From Chitinophaga pinensis (GTDB taxonomy: Bacteria; Bacteroidota; Bacteroidia; UBA7662), in assembly GCA_945874665.1 (NCBI GenBank), contig CAMCHJ010000013.1, positions 1 to 59,106 of the forward strand: DNA of 59,106 bases. The letters run 5' to 3'. Below, piece by piece: positions 35,220-45,300 of the stretch. Each line of letters opens with the position of its first letter. Position 1 is the first letter of the stretch. The position numbers were made by a program, and so were the translations under genes. The notes under the pieces are model-generated. The model ran no database searches. It saw only the letters and a list, made by a program, of their open reading frames with translations, and was not told the DNA's origin.

Positions 35220-35436
35220 CAGTTCACCGGCCCCTGAGGCTCTCGAAGGTGTTCCCTGCGCTTCGACTGCTGCTGTCGCAGCGCTCAGCGACCGGTGCAG
35301 CGCAGCGAAATGAACAGTCGAAGGGCGTTCCCTGAGCTGTGTCGAAGGCGTTCCCTGAGCTGTGTCGAAGGCGTTCCCTGAGCTATGTCGAAGGCGTTCC
35401 CTGAGGCTCTCGAAGGCGTTCCCTGAGGCTCTCGAA
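35220..35436. repeat. Tandem array of 22-23-bp units, GGCGTTCCCTGAGCTGTGTC type
   Basis: Three 23-bp units (35324-35346, 35347-35369, 35370-35392) have the form GGCGTTCCCTGAGCTGTGTC plus GAA, one differing by one base. Two 22-bp units (35393-35414, 35415-35436) have GAGGCTCTCGAA instead. Degenerate copies and an inverted segment (GGTGCAGCGCAGCGAAATGA region) occupy 35220-35323. AAATC-like words lie at 35188-35216 (inverted). The array fills the gap between atpZ and the atpB-upstream gene and contains no gene. Confidence 0.85.
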
Positions 35437-35443
35437 GGGCGGT

Positions 35444-35641
35444 CTACCTAGAAATGGCCTTGTACATCTGATACATCCCCGCGCACACAAACACCAAACT
35501 CAGCACGGCGGTCCAAATGGGCTTTTCGTTGCCCTGCCAAGCATCGAGTTTGCCGCCCAGCCACACGCCGATGAAGATGAGCGCCAGCAGCTGGAAGGCC
35601 ATGCCGCTGTAACGTACGTAATCGTTGGCGGGCTTAGGCAC
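35444..35641 (-). CDS. atpZ: AtpZ/AtpI-family protein
   Basis: A 65-residue protein from GTG 35641, overlapping the last codons of bactofilin; GTG 35671 would add ten residues. NDYVRYSGMAFQLLALIFIG and VWLGGKLDAW make the first helix and loop of the AtpZ family, followed by a second helix ending KAISR. These small proteins help assemble the c-ring and may carry Mg2+ or Ca2+. It ends just before the tandem repeat array. Confidence 0.78.
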   Translation of the reverse strand: MPKPANDYVRYSGMAFQLLALIFIGVWLGGKLDAWQGNEKPIWTAVLSLVFVCAGMYQMYKAISR

Positions 35642-36035
35642 TGGCTTCGAGTAAGTCCTCGCGCTGCACACTCTTAAGCTTGTTAGTCATGGTGCAGTTG
35701 CCGCTAAAGGTTGCTCCTTCCTCGATCACAAGCTTGCCTACTTTGATATCGCCCTGAATTTGCGCCGTACTGCGGAGGGTGAGCGTATCGCTTACCACCA
35801 TATCGCCCTTTACTTTGCCAGCCACATCGGCATGGGTACTTTGGATTTTGCCTTCAATTTTGCCACTGGCACCCATGGCCAAGCGGCCGGCGGTTACGAT
35901 ATCGCCTAGCAGTTGTCCATCTAACCGCACATCGCCCGTAGCCACCAAGCTGCCTTTAAGCTGTGTGCCCTCGTTAATGAGGTTGATGCCCTGCTTGCTG
36001 TTGTTTTCTTCGATGCGCTTTTGCTTTCCTAACAT
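35634..36035 (-). CDS. Bactofilin (polymer-forming cytoskeletal protein)
   Basis: A 133-residue protein. NLINEGTQLKGSLVATGDVR opens the bactofilin beta-helix core. The repeating pattern of short strands (VRLDGQLLGDIVTAGRL, GKIEGKIQSTHADVAGKVKG, AQIQGDIKVGKLVIEEGATF) is diagnostic. Bactofilins polymerise without nucleotide on the membrane and often act with M23 peptidases in shaping the wall; the M23-like gene is directly upstream, ending 3 nt before this start. Confidence 0.93.
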   Translation of the reverse strand: MLGKQKRIEENNSKQGINLINEGTQLKGSLVATGDVRLDGQLLGDIVTAGRLAMGASGKIEGKIQSTHADVAGKVKGDMVVSDTLTLRSTAQIQGDIKVGKLVIEEGATFSGNCTMTNKLKSVQREDLLEASA

Positions 36036-36038
36036 GGC

Positions 36039-36902
36039 TTAAAAATTAATGTACGCAGCGGGATCTAAAGAAATACCGTTGTACCAAAGTTGAAATTCAA
36101 ACTGAACGGGGCGTGTGCCGCTCGCCACACCTCCGCTAATGCCAATCACCTCTCCTGCCCTTACGTAATCGCCTACATTTTTGAGGCTCTGGTTCATTTG
36201 CTTGTACCAACTGACCAAATTACTGGCATGCTGGATGCAAATTACGTGCTGCTCGCCAAAACTGAAGCCGTTGTAAATCACACTGCCATCGAGGGTGGCC
36301 TTGATGCCTTCTTCTCTGCTGAGTACCAAACCTACGCCATAAACTCGTTCGTCGGGTGCGTAACGCCGTACCAATTGCCCTTCTACCGGCCTAAAAAAGG
36401 TAACGCCTAAAAACCGGCGGTTGTCGGATTGTGCACCCAAACGCAGTTCTACGTTTTCACGCTCCATCTGCAAACGTAAAAGCGAGTCAAAGGGCGCGGC
36501 TATGTCCAAAATATCGGTACCGTAGCGCATGCCCACATCCGGGGTAGGAAACGAATCTGGCGTTTCAGTACCCGCTTCCCCGTTAATGACCTGCCGGATG
36601 TTGCCGAGCAGGGCGTCGCGCTGCCGTACCGAGGTTTCAAGCGAATCGACCGTCTGAAACAACGCTACCAAATCGCGGCGCATGCTTACGTCGGCATAAC
36701 CGGGAATGTATTCGCGCAGGGGCGTAAAAACAATGAGGGAGCCAATGGCGCTGGCAAAAAGCACGATGGCAATGCTTAAAGCAATGAAGACTTTGAGCAA
36801 GGATAAACGCACGGAGGCTTTTTCCTCAAAGGTTTTATCATTGAGGACTACCAAGCGGTACTTATCGCGTAGTTTTTGTAGGATTTCTTTTGCGTTGGCC
36901 AT
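36039..36902 (-). CDS. M23/LytM-like protein lacking the zinc ligands
   Basis: A 287-residue protein with one membrane helix (about 34-56), a coiled-coil segment (LVALFQTVDSLETSVRQRDAL) and a C-terminal LytM fold (about 165-287). The usual H-x-G-x-D motif is replaced by VYGVGLV and the HxH motif (LHFEL in relatives) by VQFEF, so the peptidase site is gone. It is probably a binding or activating protein rather than a hydrolase. It is the first gene of the bactofilin/atp cluster and pairs with bactofilin as is common in Gram-negatives. Confidence 0.75.
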   Translation of the reverse strand: MANAKEILQKLRDKYRLVVLNDKTFEEKASVRLSLLKVFIALSIAIVLFASAIGSLIVFTPLREYIPGYADVSMRRDLVALFQTVDSLETSVRQRDALLGNIRQVINGEAGTETPDSFPTPDVGMRYGTDILDIAAPFDSLLRLQMERENVELRLGAQSDNRRFLGVTFFRPVEGQLVRRYAPDERVYGVGLVLSREEGIKATLDGSVIYNGFSFGEQHVICIQHASNLVSWYKQMNQSLKNVGDYVRAGEVIGISGGVASGTRPVQFEFQLWYNGISLDPAAYINF

Positions 36903-36911
36903 CTAGAATGT

Positions 36912-36919
36912 CAAAAGTA
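36912..36919 (-). promoter_or_regulatory. -7 element TACTTTTG of the LytM-like/bactofilin operon
   Basis: A perfect TAnnTTTG on the minus strand with 9 nt to ATG 36902, predicting a leader of only a few nucleotides. Confidence 0.5.
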
Positions 36920-37039
36920 ATAATTGGTTTTGTAAAGCCTACCCAATTGCCGAATAAGAAATGTTTATTTCATTAATAATTTTAGAACCTGTTTTGCGTG
37001 ATTTCAAGGAATAATTCCCCAACTAAGCCCGAAATAAAA

Positions 37040-37047
37040 TATTTTTG
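37040..37047 (+). promoter_or_regulatory. -7 element TATTTTTG of the porW-like operon
   Basis: A perfect TAnnTTTG 38 nt before the TTG start at 37086; leader of about 33 nt. Confidence 0.5.
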
Positions 37048-37085
37048 CATCCTAGGAGTTATCATTCATTGAACATACCCCTCTT

Positions 37086-39668
37086 TTGAAGTTCAACACA
37101 CGATTAGTTCTTTTTGCGATTGCCTTGCTGGGCCTGATGGGCTGCGGCCGAGATACGTCGTTTAAAAAATTCTACCACAATACCACTGCGCACTTCAACG
37201 GCTATTTTAACGCCCTTACCAAGTACGAAGAGGCGATGCAAGACATCCGCAACCAGCACAAGGACGAATTTATGGAGGTGATACCGGTGTATGTGTATGG
37301 GAGTCCTGCCGCCGCCGCCAACTTCTACCCCCAATTCGACGAGGTGATCAAGAAGTGTTCGAATGTGATCCAGAACCACGAAATCAGCAACTGGATTGAC
37401 GACTGTTTTTTGCTTATCGGCAAGGCTTATTTTATGAAGCGGGAGTATTTTGAGGCCATCGAAAGCTTTCAATACGTATATACCCGCTGGAAAAGGGAGC
37501 CCATTGCTGATGAAGCGCTGCTGTGGTTGATTAGGGCTTACACAGCCAGCGGTCAGTATGCGAAAGCGCAGGGAGGCATCGACTTGATCATCAGCAATAA
37601 AAACTTCCCAACCAAATACAAAGGCGAATTGCAGGCCTTGCGGGCAGAGCTTTACCTCACCCAAAAACGCTACGATCAAGCTGTTGAGCCGCTTTTGCAG
37701 GTACAGAAGTATAAGTTTCCGCGCTACCAACAGGCGCGGTTTCACTTTATACTGGGACAAATTTACACCAAAACCAACCCGCGTTTGGCCGGCGCCGAGT
37801 ACCGTGCGAGTCTCAAGCGCAAGCCCTATTACGAAATGCAGTTTCAGGCGCGGATGAATTTAGCGCGCTTGTATGACGGCAAAAATGTAACAGCCAAGCA
37901 GGCTAAAAAGCAGTTGAACAGACTGTTGAGAGACGAAAAAAACAAGGAATATTTCGATGAGATTTATTACGAACTGGCCATGTTGGCGTTTAAAGACCGT
38001 GACGCCGCGTTGGGCATTGGTTATTTAAAGGCATCGACCGCAAACAGCACCAAAAACACCCGGCAAAAAGCGAAGTCATACCTCGCTTTAGCCGAGTTGT
38101 ATTTTAAGCAGGCGGAGTACGTAACCTCGCAGGCCTATTACGACAGCACCTATACGGTAATTGAGAAGGAACACCCGAAATACAAGGAAGTACAGGGTAA
38201 AAAGGACTATTTAGGGGAGCTGGTAAAGAACTTGGATGTCATTACGGAGCAAGACAGTCTGTTAAAGCTCGCCGCCCTGCCCGAAAGTCAGCTCCATAAA
38301 ATCATCGACAAAGCGATCAAAGAAGAGCGGCGCAAAAAAGACCAAGAGCGTTTTGAGAAGGAAAACGCCAATAACAACCCCTCGATGGCTCCTGGACAGA
38401 GTCCTGGCACCAACCGCGGTGGCGGTGGTCCTGGTGGCAGCGAGTGGTATTTCTACAACCAGCAAGTGGCGGGCCTTGGCTACAGTCAATTTTTGCAGCA
38501 ATGGGGCAACCGCGAGCTCAGCGACAATTGGCGGCGGAGTAAAAAAGAAAAAGCTTTAGCTGAAGGAAGTTCAGGCAGCGATGGCGGTGACGGTAGCAAT
38601 ATCGATTCAGACGAAAGTTTCGACCCAACCGATCCACGTGGCAAATACCTTGCACGCATTCCCCGTACCGAAGAAAACAAGCAAAAGTCGAAAGTGCTCA
38701 TCCAGCAAGCTTTGTTTAACCTGGGGGCCATCTACCGTGAAAAACTCGACGATTATGGCAAATCGATTGGCTATTACGAGCAGCTGTTGAAGTCGTACCC
38801 CGGCTACGAAAAAGAAGATGAAGCCCTGTACCGTTTGGGATTGGTGCATGAATTGGTGAACGCCGCTGATAAAAAAACGCAGGTGCACAACCGCCTTACT
38901 ACCGAGTATCCGGAGTCGAATTTCAGCAAACTACTGCTGAATCCTGCTTCGTTAAACGACTCTACAAGCAGCGGCATCGACAACCAAGCCTGCGAAAAGC
39001 TGTACAACACCACCTATGCCGCCTACCAAATGGGCGACGTGGTGAAGGTAGTTGCCCAAACACAAGAGGCCATTGCCAAATACCCTGACCACGCCTTGAT
39101 GCCAAATTTTGAGTTCATGGCAGCCATGTGCAAAGGAAAAGCAGCTGATACCACTGCCATGGTTTCGGCTTTAACCGCCTTAATCGCACGCTATCCTCAG
39201 CATGAAATCAGCAAATTGGCGCAGGAATTGGTGGACATGATGGACCCTCGCACACGCGACGAGCTTTTGGGAAAGGCAGATAAAGAGATCTTCCAGAAAA
39301 AACCAGAAGATGCCCATTATTACATATTGGCCATGGAGCTGCGTGTATTCAATCAAAATAAAGAAATTCAGCTGAAGCTGGCCAACTTCAACGACAGCAA
39401 CTTCAAAAACAACAGAATGCGCATCACTACCATGCTTTACGGCAAGGAATACCAGCTTTTAGTGGTGCGTGAGTTACCGAATGAGCGCAAGGCTGTTGAA
39501 TATTTGGCTGTTGCACAAGCCAATAAGGATTTATTAACGGGCTTACCTGAAGGAAAATACCTTAGTTTTATAGCGGCAAAAGACAATTTCAACGATCTTT
39601 ACAAAAACAACCAGCTCCGTGAGTACATGTTGTTTTTTGACAAAAACTACGCAAACACCAAGAAATAA
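37086..39668 (+). CDS. porW: TPR lipoprotein, PorW/SprE-like type IX secretion component
   Basis: An 860-residue protein from TTG 37086 (no in-frame ATG fits the signal peptide). MKFNTRLVLFAIALLGLMGC is a lipoprotein signal with acylated Cys20. FYHNTTAHFNGYFNALTKYEEAM (from about residue 29) is the start I associate with PorW/SprE. Tetratricopeptide repeats follow (NWIDDCFLLIGKAYFMKREY, EALYRLGLVHELVNAADK and others), with a low-complexity GGGGPGGS linker near 440. PorW/SprE links the T9SS core to its attachment complex and is needed for secretion and gliding. Next gene begins 5 nt later. A generic TPR lipoprotein is the alternative. Confidence 0.72.
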   Translation: MKFNTRLVLFAIALLGLMGCGRDTSFKKFYHNTTAHFNGYFNALTKYEEAMQDIRNQHKDEFMEVIPVYVYGSPAAAANFYPQFDEVIKKCSNVIQNHEISNWIDDCFLLIGKAYFMKREYFEAIESFQYVYTRWKREPIADEALLWLIRAYTASGQYAKAQGGIDLIISNKNFPTKYKGELQALRAELYLTQKRYDQAVEPLLQVQKYKFPRYQQARFHFILGQIYTKTNPRLAGAEYRASLKRKPYYEMQFQARMNLARLYDGKNVTAKQAKKQLNRLLRDEKNKEYFDEIYYELAMLAFKDRDAALGIGYLKASTANSTKNTRQKAKSYLALAELYFKQAEYVTSQAYYDSTYTVIEKEHPKYKEVQGKKDYLGELVKNLDVITEQDSLLKLAALPESQLHKIIDKAIKEERRKKDQERFEKENANNNPSMAPGQSPGTNRGGGGPGGSEWYFYNQQVAGLGYSQFLQQWGNRELSDNWRRSKKEKALAEGSSGSDGGDGSNIDSDESFDPTDPRGKYLARIPRTEENKQKSKVLIQQALFNLGAIYREKLDDYGKSIGYYEQLLKSYPGYEKEDEALYRLGLVHELVNAADKKTQVHNRLTTEYPESNFSKLLLNPASLNDSTSSGIDNQACEKLYNTTYAAYQMGDVVKVVAQTQEAIAKYPDHALMPNFEFMAAMCKGKAADTTAMVSALTALIARYPQHEISKLAQELVDMMDPRTRDELLGKADKEIFQKKPEDAHYYILAMELRVFNQNKEIQLKLANFNDSNFKNNRMRITTMLYGKEYQLLVVRELPNERKAVEYLAVAQANKDLLTGLPEGKYLSFIAAKDNFNDLYKNNQLREYMLFFDKNYANTKK

Positions 39669-39673
39669 GCTGC

Positions 39674-41872
39674 ATGGTTACCACACCAAAAACACCCGAA
39701 AAGAAGTACATCCAGATACTTTGGTCGCTGTTTGCCTTCGCAATCATCAGCGCCACCAGCTTTTTTTTCGCCATCAGTGCTGGCGTTTTTGGGGAGTTAC
39801 CCACCTTTGAGGACCTCGAAAACCCCAAAAGCTCGCTCGCTACCGAGATTATTGCCACTGACGGTGTGGTTTTAGGTAAATATTACATCCAAAACCGGTC
39901 CTTCACCAAATACGAGGAGCTTTCGCCTTACCTCATCGATGCCTTAATTGCTACTGAAGATGTGCGCTTTAAAGAACATGCGGGTATTGACCCACGTGGC
40001 TTGATGCGTGCCATCTTGTTTCTAGGAAAAAAGGGCGGTGCCAGCACCATCACGCAGCAGTTAGCTTTAAACTTATTCAGCGGTCAGCGGGCCACCTCCA
40101 AGCCAGAGCGCATCATGCAAAAGTTCAAGGAGTGGGTGATTAGTATTCAGCTCGAGAGCCGTTATACCAAACCTGAAATATTAGCCATGTACCTCAATAC
40201 GGTCGATTTTGGCTACAATAGCTTTGGCATTAAATCGGCCTCGCGCACCTATTTCAACAAAGACGTCAGCAAGCTCAACATCCAAGAATCGGCCATGTTG
40301 GTCGGCATTTTAAAAGGCATTACCCTCTATTCGCCGGTGCGCAATCCGGAAAACGCCCTTAATCGCCGCAACACCGTTATCAACCAAATGGTGAAGTACG
40401 ATTACTTGAGCGAAACGGCGGGCGACAGCGTAAAAGCCATTCCTATAAAGCTCAACTTACGCCCGCAGTCGCACTCGGCTGGCCTGGCTACCTATTTCCG
40501 CGAGTACTTGCGCATGGAGCTTAACAAGTGGATAGCAGACAACCCAAAGCCCGACGGCAGCAAGTACAGTTTGTACAAAGACGGACTGCGTGTATTCACC
40601 ACCATCGATTCGCGCATGCAAGAACATGCCGAGGCAGCGGTAAAAGTGCATATGAAAGACCTTCAAGCCACCTTTTTCAAACATTGGAACGGCAAGGAAC
40701 CTTGGGGAGAGCACAAAGAAATTTTGATTTCAGGCATGAAACGCAGCGATCGCTACCGGGCGTTGAAGGCAGATGGCTACAATGAAGCAGAGATTTTAGC
40801 GGTGTTTAACACGCCCATGGACCTCCGCGTATTTAGCTGGGATGGCTGGATTGACACCTTGATCAGTCCCATGGACTCCATCAAATACGCCAAGCAGTTT
40901 TTGCACACTGGTTTTATGGCCATGGAGCCAGGCACAGGGCATGTAAAGGCTTGGGTAGGCGGTATTGACATCGACTTTGCGCAATATGACCACGTGAACA
41001 CTTCGGCCAAGCGGCAAGCAGGCTCTACCTTTAAACCGCTGGTGTACACGCTGGCTATCGATAACGGCTTTGATCCTTGCCAAAAAATACCCAACCAGCC
41101 CGTTACCTTCGAGCAATTCCAAAACTGGACGCCCAAAAACTACGATGGCAAAAACGGCGGGTCTTTGAATATGTTCCAAGGATTGGCCTCCTCCATCAAC
41201 AACATTGTGGCCTATTTAATGAAGCAGGTTGGACCTGAATCTGTGATTGAACTGAGTAGAAACATGGGCATTACCAGCGACATGGAGCCTTGGCCTAGTT
41301 TATGTTTGGGTGCTTTTGACATGAGTGTATACGAAATGGTAGGCGCTTATGCTACGTATGCCAACAAAGGTGTATGGACGGAACCTGTGTATATTACCCG
41401 CATTGAAGATAAAAACGGCAATATTTTAGCCGAATTTTTTCCTGAAACCAAAGAAGCCTTGAGCGAAGAAACCGCCTACGCCATGGTAAAATTATTGCAA
41501 GGGGTAATTGATAAAGGCACGGGCCGCCGTATTCGGTTCCGCTACGGACTCACCAATGAGGTAGGTGGTAAAACAGGCACCACACAAAACAACTCAGATG
41601 GCTGGTTCATCGGCATTACGCCTGAGTTGGCGGCCGGTGCGTGGGTAGGCGCTGATGACCGTGCAGTTCGCTTCCGGACTACCGCCTTAGGTGGTGGTGC
41701 CAATTCAGCCTTACCCATTTGGGGGGAGTTTTTTAAGCGCATATATGCCGATCCACGCCTGAAAATGAAGCCTCAACCTTTTCAAGCACCCGAAAACATG
41801 AGCATCCGAATCGATTGCGGCGGCAGTAAGCCAGCAGCTACGGCTCCGGTCAGCACAGCCAAGAAGTTGTAA
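39674..41872 (+). CDS. mrcA: Penicillin-binding protein 1A (bifunctional glycosyltransferase/transpeptidase)
   Basis: A 732-residue class A PBP. One N-terminal helix (about 12-35), then a GT51 domain with ATEDVRFKEHAGIDPRGLMR (catalytic Glu) and STITQQLALNLFSG, then the transpeptidase: RQAGSTFKPLVY (SxxK), ASSINNIVAYLM (SxN) and GGKTGTTQNNSDGWFIG (KTG). It polymerises and crosslinks peptidoglycan on the periplasmic face. It lies 5 nt after the porW-like gene and is likely co-transcribed with it. Confidence 0.96.
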   Translation: MVTTPKTPEKKYIQILWSLFAFAIISATSFFFAISAGVFGELPTFEDLENPKSSLATEIIATDGVVLGKYYIQNRSFTKYEELSPYLIDALIATEDVRFKEHAGIDPRGLMRAILFLGKKGGASTITQQLALNLFSGQRATSKPERIMQKFKEWVISIQLESRYTKPEILAMYLNTVDFGYNSFGIKSASRTYFNKDVSKLNIQESAMLVGILKGITLYSPVRNPENALNRRNTVINQMVKYDYLSETAGDSVKAIPIKLNLRPQSHSAGLATYFREYLRMELNKWIADNPKPDGSKYSLYKDGLRVFTTIDSRMQEHAEAAVKVHMKDLQATFFKHWNGKEPWGEHKEILISGMKRSDRYRALKADGYNEAEILAVFNTPMDLRVFSWDGWIDTLISPMDSIKYAKQFLHTGFMAMEPGTGHVKAWVGGIDIDFAQYDHVNTSAKRQAGSTFKPLVYTLAIDNGFDPCQKIPNQPVTFEQFQNWTPKNYDGKNGGSLNMFQGLASSINNIVAYLMKQVGPESVIELSRNMGITSDMEPWPSLCLGAFDMSVYEMVGAYATYANKGVWTEPVYITRIEDKNGNILAEFFPETKEALSEETAYAMVKLLQGVIDKGTGRRIRFRYGLTNEVGGKTGTTQNNSDGWFIGITPELAAGAWVGADDRAVRFRTTALGGGANSALPIWGEFFKRIYADPRLKMKPQPFQAPENMSIRIDCGGSKPAATAPVSTAKKL

Positions 41873-42331
41873 ACCTTCATTTCGCACGAACAAAGCCCCC
41901 TCCATCGATAAACACCAGCAGCACGAGGTTGCTGTTTTTACACAGGCCCAATATGATTGTGGTTACAAATACGCCCGCGACGAGAATGCTTAGCAAAGGG
42001 CTCTTTACCTTTGCTGTCTATCAAATATTGCAGCCAGCAACCGCTGGGTTTGCCAGGCCATTGACTTCTTTGTACTCCGCTATTAGGAGTACATCCCTGT
42101 AGGTGCAATCTGCACTTCACCCCCGCCTATACCATAGGTGAGCATGAAGTAATGTTACAACCCGCTTGTATTCATCAAACAAAGACGTGTTAATAAGTGA
42201 AGTGGCAGGGTTCTATTATCCAAAGAAATGTAGCTAATTGCACCGCCGAACGCTACTGCTTTTTGGTTGCCCTGATCATAAAAAAAGGGCTGCCTTGAAT
42301 AGACAGCCCTTTTTTATTTTTGATATTACGT
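41873..42331. other. Convergent intergenic region after mrcA
   Basis: About 460 nt with no recognisable gene. Short frames lack protein-like content. It ends with a strong bidirectional terminator. Confidence 0.55.
42281..42315. terminator. Terminator of the first T9SS giant gene
   Basis: AAAAAAGGGCTG (42281-42292) pairs with CAGCCCTTTTTT (42304-42315), with U-runs on both strands. It lies 16 nt beyond the minus-strand stop at 42332. Confidence 0.8.
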
Positions 42332-45300
42332 TTAGCGACGAACCACTACTTGTCCGTACTGCACCTTGCTATCCATCACAAAGCGGTAGTTGTACACGCC
42401 AGCAGCATAGCTGCCGGTTTTTACTTCGTGCATCGCGCCCGTGCTCAGATCAATTGGCGTGCTGTACACCAAACGGCCGAGGTTATCGCGAAGCTCCAAC
42501 GTACCTACACCCTGCTGGGCACCAAAGTCGAAGTTCACCAACTGATCGGCAGGTACGGGGTACACCTTGCTCACCAAATTGTTTACCTCTTCTACATTTA
42601 CGTTGAGGAAGGTAGCGCAACTGGTGTCGTTAGCCAAGTTTACGTCTGTAGACAAACCTTTGGTGTAGGCACATAGGTTCACCGTTCCACCACTTGTTGG
42701 CGTCCATGACTGCGTAAAGGTATGATGGATAGTATCCCCTGCCGGCACTGTACGTGCAATGGCGTTAGCATTCAACTCCGTGCCGTTTACCGCGAAAGCT
42801 ACGTCAAAACCAGTAGCTGGTGAGTTACCGAAGTTTTCAATTACCACCGTAACTGTATAGGCCTGGTTCAAAGCAGAAACTGCATTCGGCGTCAAAATAG
42901 CACTGATACCAATGTCGTCGATGATATTTGGCGTTACAAATACCGTAACCGTATCGGTTTTGGTACAGATAGAATCGGTTAAAGTAGCCACATAGGTAGT
43001 AGTTACGATTGGAGTAGCCAACAAGGTATCCGCACTGGCCAGCACTGTAGTTGAGCCCAACTCAGTCCAAGTAACACTAGCGTTCGACTTATAACCTACT
43101 GAGCCATTGAACATACGTGGGTGAAAAGTAGGATTTGGTGCTGAACCGCCATAGCCCACGTTAGGGCCTGTGTAGATTACAATGTTGCCATCTGTAAAGG
43201 TGTCAACAAGGGCGGTGGTGTGGCTGGTGTAACCCTGACTGCCCCCCGACATCACCTGTACGAAAAAGCCATGGGAAGCGCCTGCTGGTATGGTCAAATT
43301 TCCGGGAATGGCAACTGCACTCCCCAGCATAGCTCCCGTAAATCCTGTATTCAAACAAGTAGTTGGACCAGCAGTAACAATGCGTGTCCAAACAGGACCA
43401 GCATTGATAGTCGGTGCACCATTAACTGGACTGGTTGAATGCCAAACATCTACTGTAGCTGCGGTTCCAATGGTGCCGTAAATAGGCACATAAATGGAAT
43501 CTAAAACAACCCCACTAATGGCCCTCACGTTGAACGACACACCCGCAGAACCATTGCCACCTGTACGACTGGCTTCCACCACATTGGTGCCAGCAAAACC
43601 AACAACTGTGGCTACCAAGGTCGCGGTATCCCCAGCATTAATTGTCGTATCGTTGCCCGCATTTACAGCCAAATAATCATCCGCATACAAACCTAAAGCC
43701 TGTACTGGAGTAAAATTACCATTGGTATCACGAGCCACTACCGAAACCTCGTAGCGTTGGTTTGGCAATGACGACGCCGGAATCGTAGCCGTGTAGGTGC
43801 CGCTTGCTGAGGTGCCAGCGGAACGAGCCATCAAAATAAGTGGCTGTTGCACGGTGGCTACGGTATAGCTTATAAACACACTATCAACCCCTACGCCACC
43901 TGCATTGTCTCTCACAAAGGCTGTTACAGTACGCGGCGTAACCACACACTGTGATGCATTTGGCGTTATGGTAGCAGAATCGATGGTTGGCGGAAAGGCA
44001 TCTGGAAGCACCACACCGTTAAACTCATACGCGCCCATATCTGGCGCAATACCTGTGCCAGCCGGACGGTTGGTATTGTTAAAATCGGTGTTCGGCGTAC
44101 CTAAGGCAGCAATGACCACCGCGCCCGACTCTATACCTGTTACCGTTGAAGCCAGGACGGTTAAAACGGTATCTGACACAAATGGCGCTGGACTTTTGCC
44201 GGTTGGAGGCACCGACAAAATGTCGTTCGTGGCTGTACCGCCTGATGTAAAGCCTTTCCAGGCCAATACATCATCGTACAATGGACTAGTAGTAGCTGTA
44301 CCCACACGACCCACGGCATGATCAACCGTATTGGCTACATGGTAAGCGTTATTATTGATGTCGAGGTTGGTGGGGCCGTAGCTCGTTGGCAACCAAATGG
44401 CGTTAAAGGCACGGGTACCCGTAGCCACCGAAGTCATGGTATTGCTAAATACATTGTTCTTGATTTCAATGCCGGTAACCACCGTACTTGAAATTACCAA
44501 AGCAGCGGAAGCAGCACCCGTTGTGTTAGCATTGGTGTAGTTGCCATATATATGAACGGTGTTGTACCATACTTTGTGACCGCTGCCACTTCCCAAACGG
44601 ATGCCAAAAGCGTTGGTAGTTTGTGAAATAGCTGAACCATTTTGGGTACGAATACCACGAATAACATTGTTATCGATAATAAACCCATTACCACTAACAA
44701 CAAAAATACCATGGGCACCACTGGTTCCTGGCGTGTTAATTTCGTAAATCAAATTTCGAGTGGTTCGAACATTGCTCGATCCTGTGCCGCCTAATTCAAT
44801 ACCAGAGCGTGTAACAGAACTTATGCCTGTAATGTTAAACACTTCGTTTCCACTAATCTGCGAATTCAATAAATTTTGCGCATCAATACCCCTGAAATTT
44901 ACGGTTGTAGCAGCGTTGGCAGCGCCAATGCGATTGTTAGCGATCAACGAATTGACCGCCGGAGATCCTATTGAACCTCTCAAATAAATGCCAAAATAGG
45001 CATTAGTCACCTCATTGTTTAATATACGTACCGCATACATACCATCGCCGGTAGTTGTCGTAGAGACAGTAGCACCTGCCACATGAATACCAAAGGTACT
45101 GGTTACTGTATTCGACCCTCCTACAATCCTAACACCTTGAATAATCACTGAGTCGAGCGGTGCTGCCAGCGTACTTCTGAGATTGAAAACGCAACTGTTA
45201 GCAGCAACCGATGTGTTAGTAACTCGCATAACACGCGCACCTGAGGGCGATGAACCATTCCATTCAAAATTCTTCACCCCATTCAAAATCACCAAAGCAC

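Noticed and set aside
35324-35436. Short tandem repeats that could be taken for a CRISPR array
   Set aside because: Units are directly adjacent with no unique spacers, and no cas genes are near.
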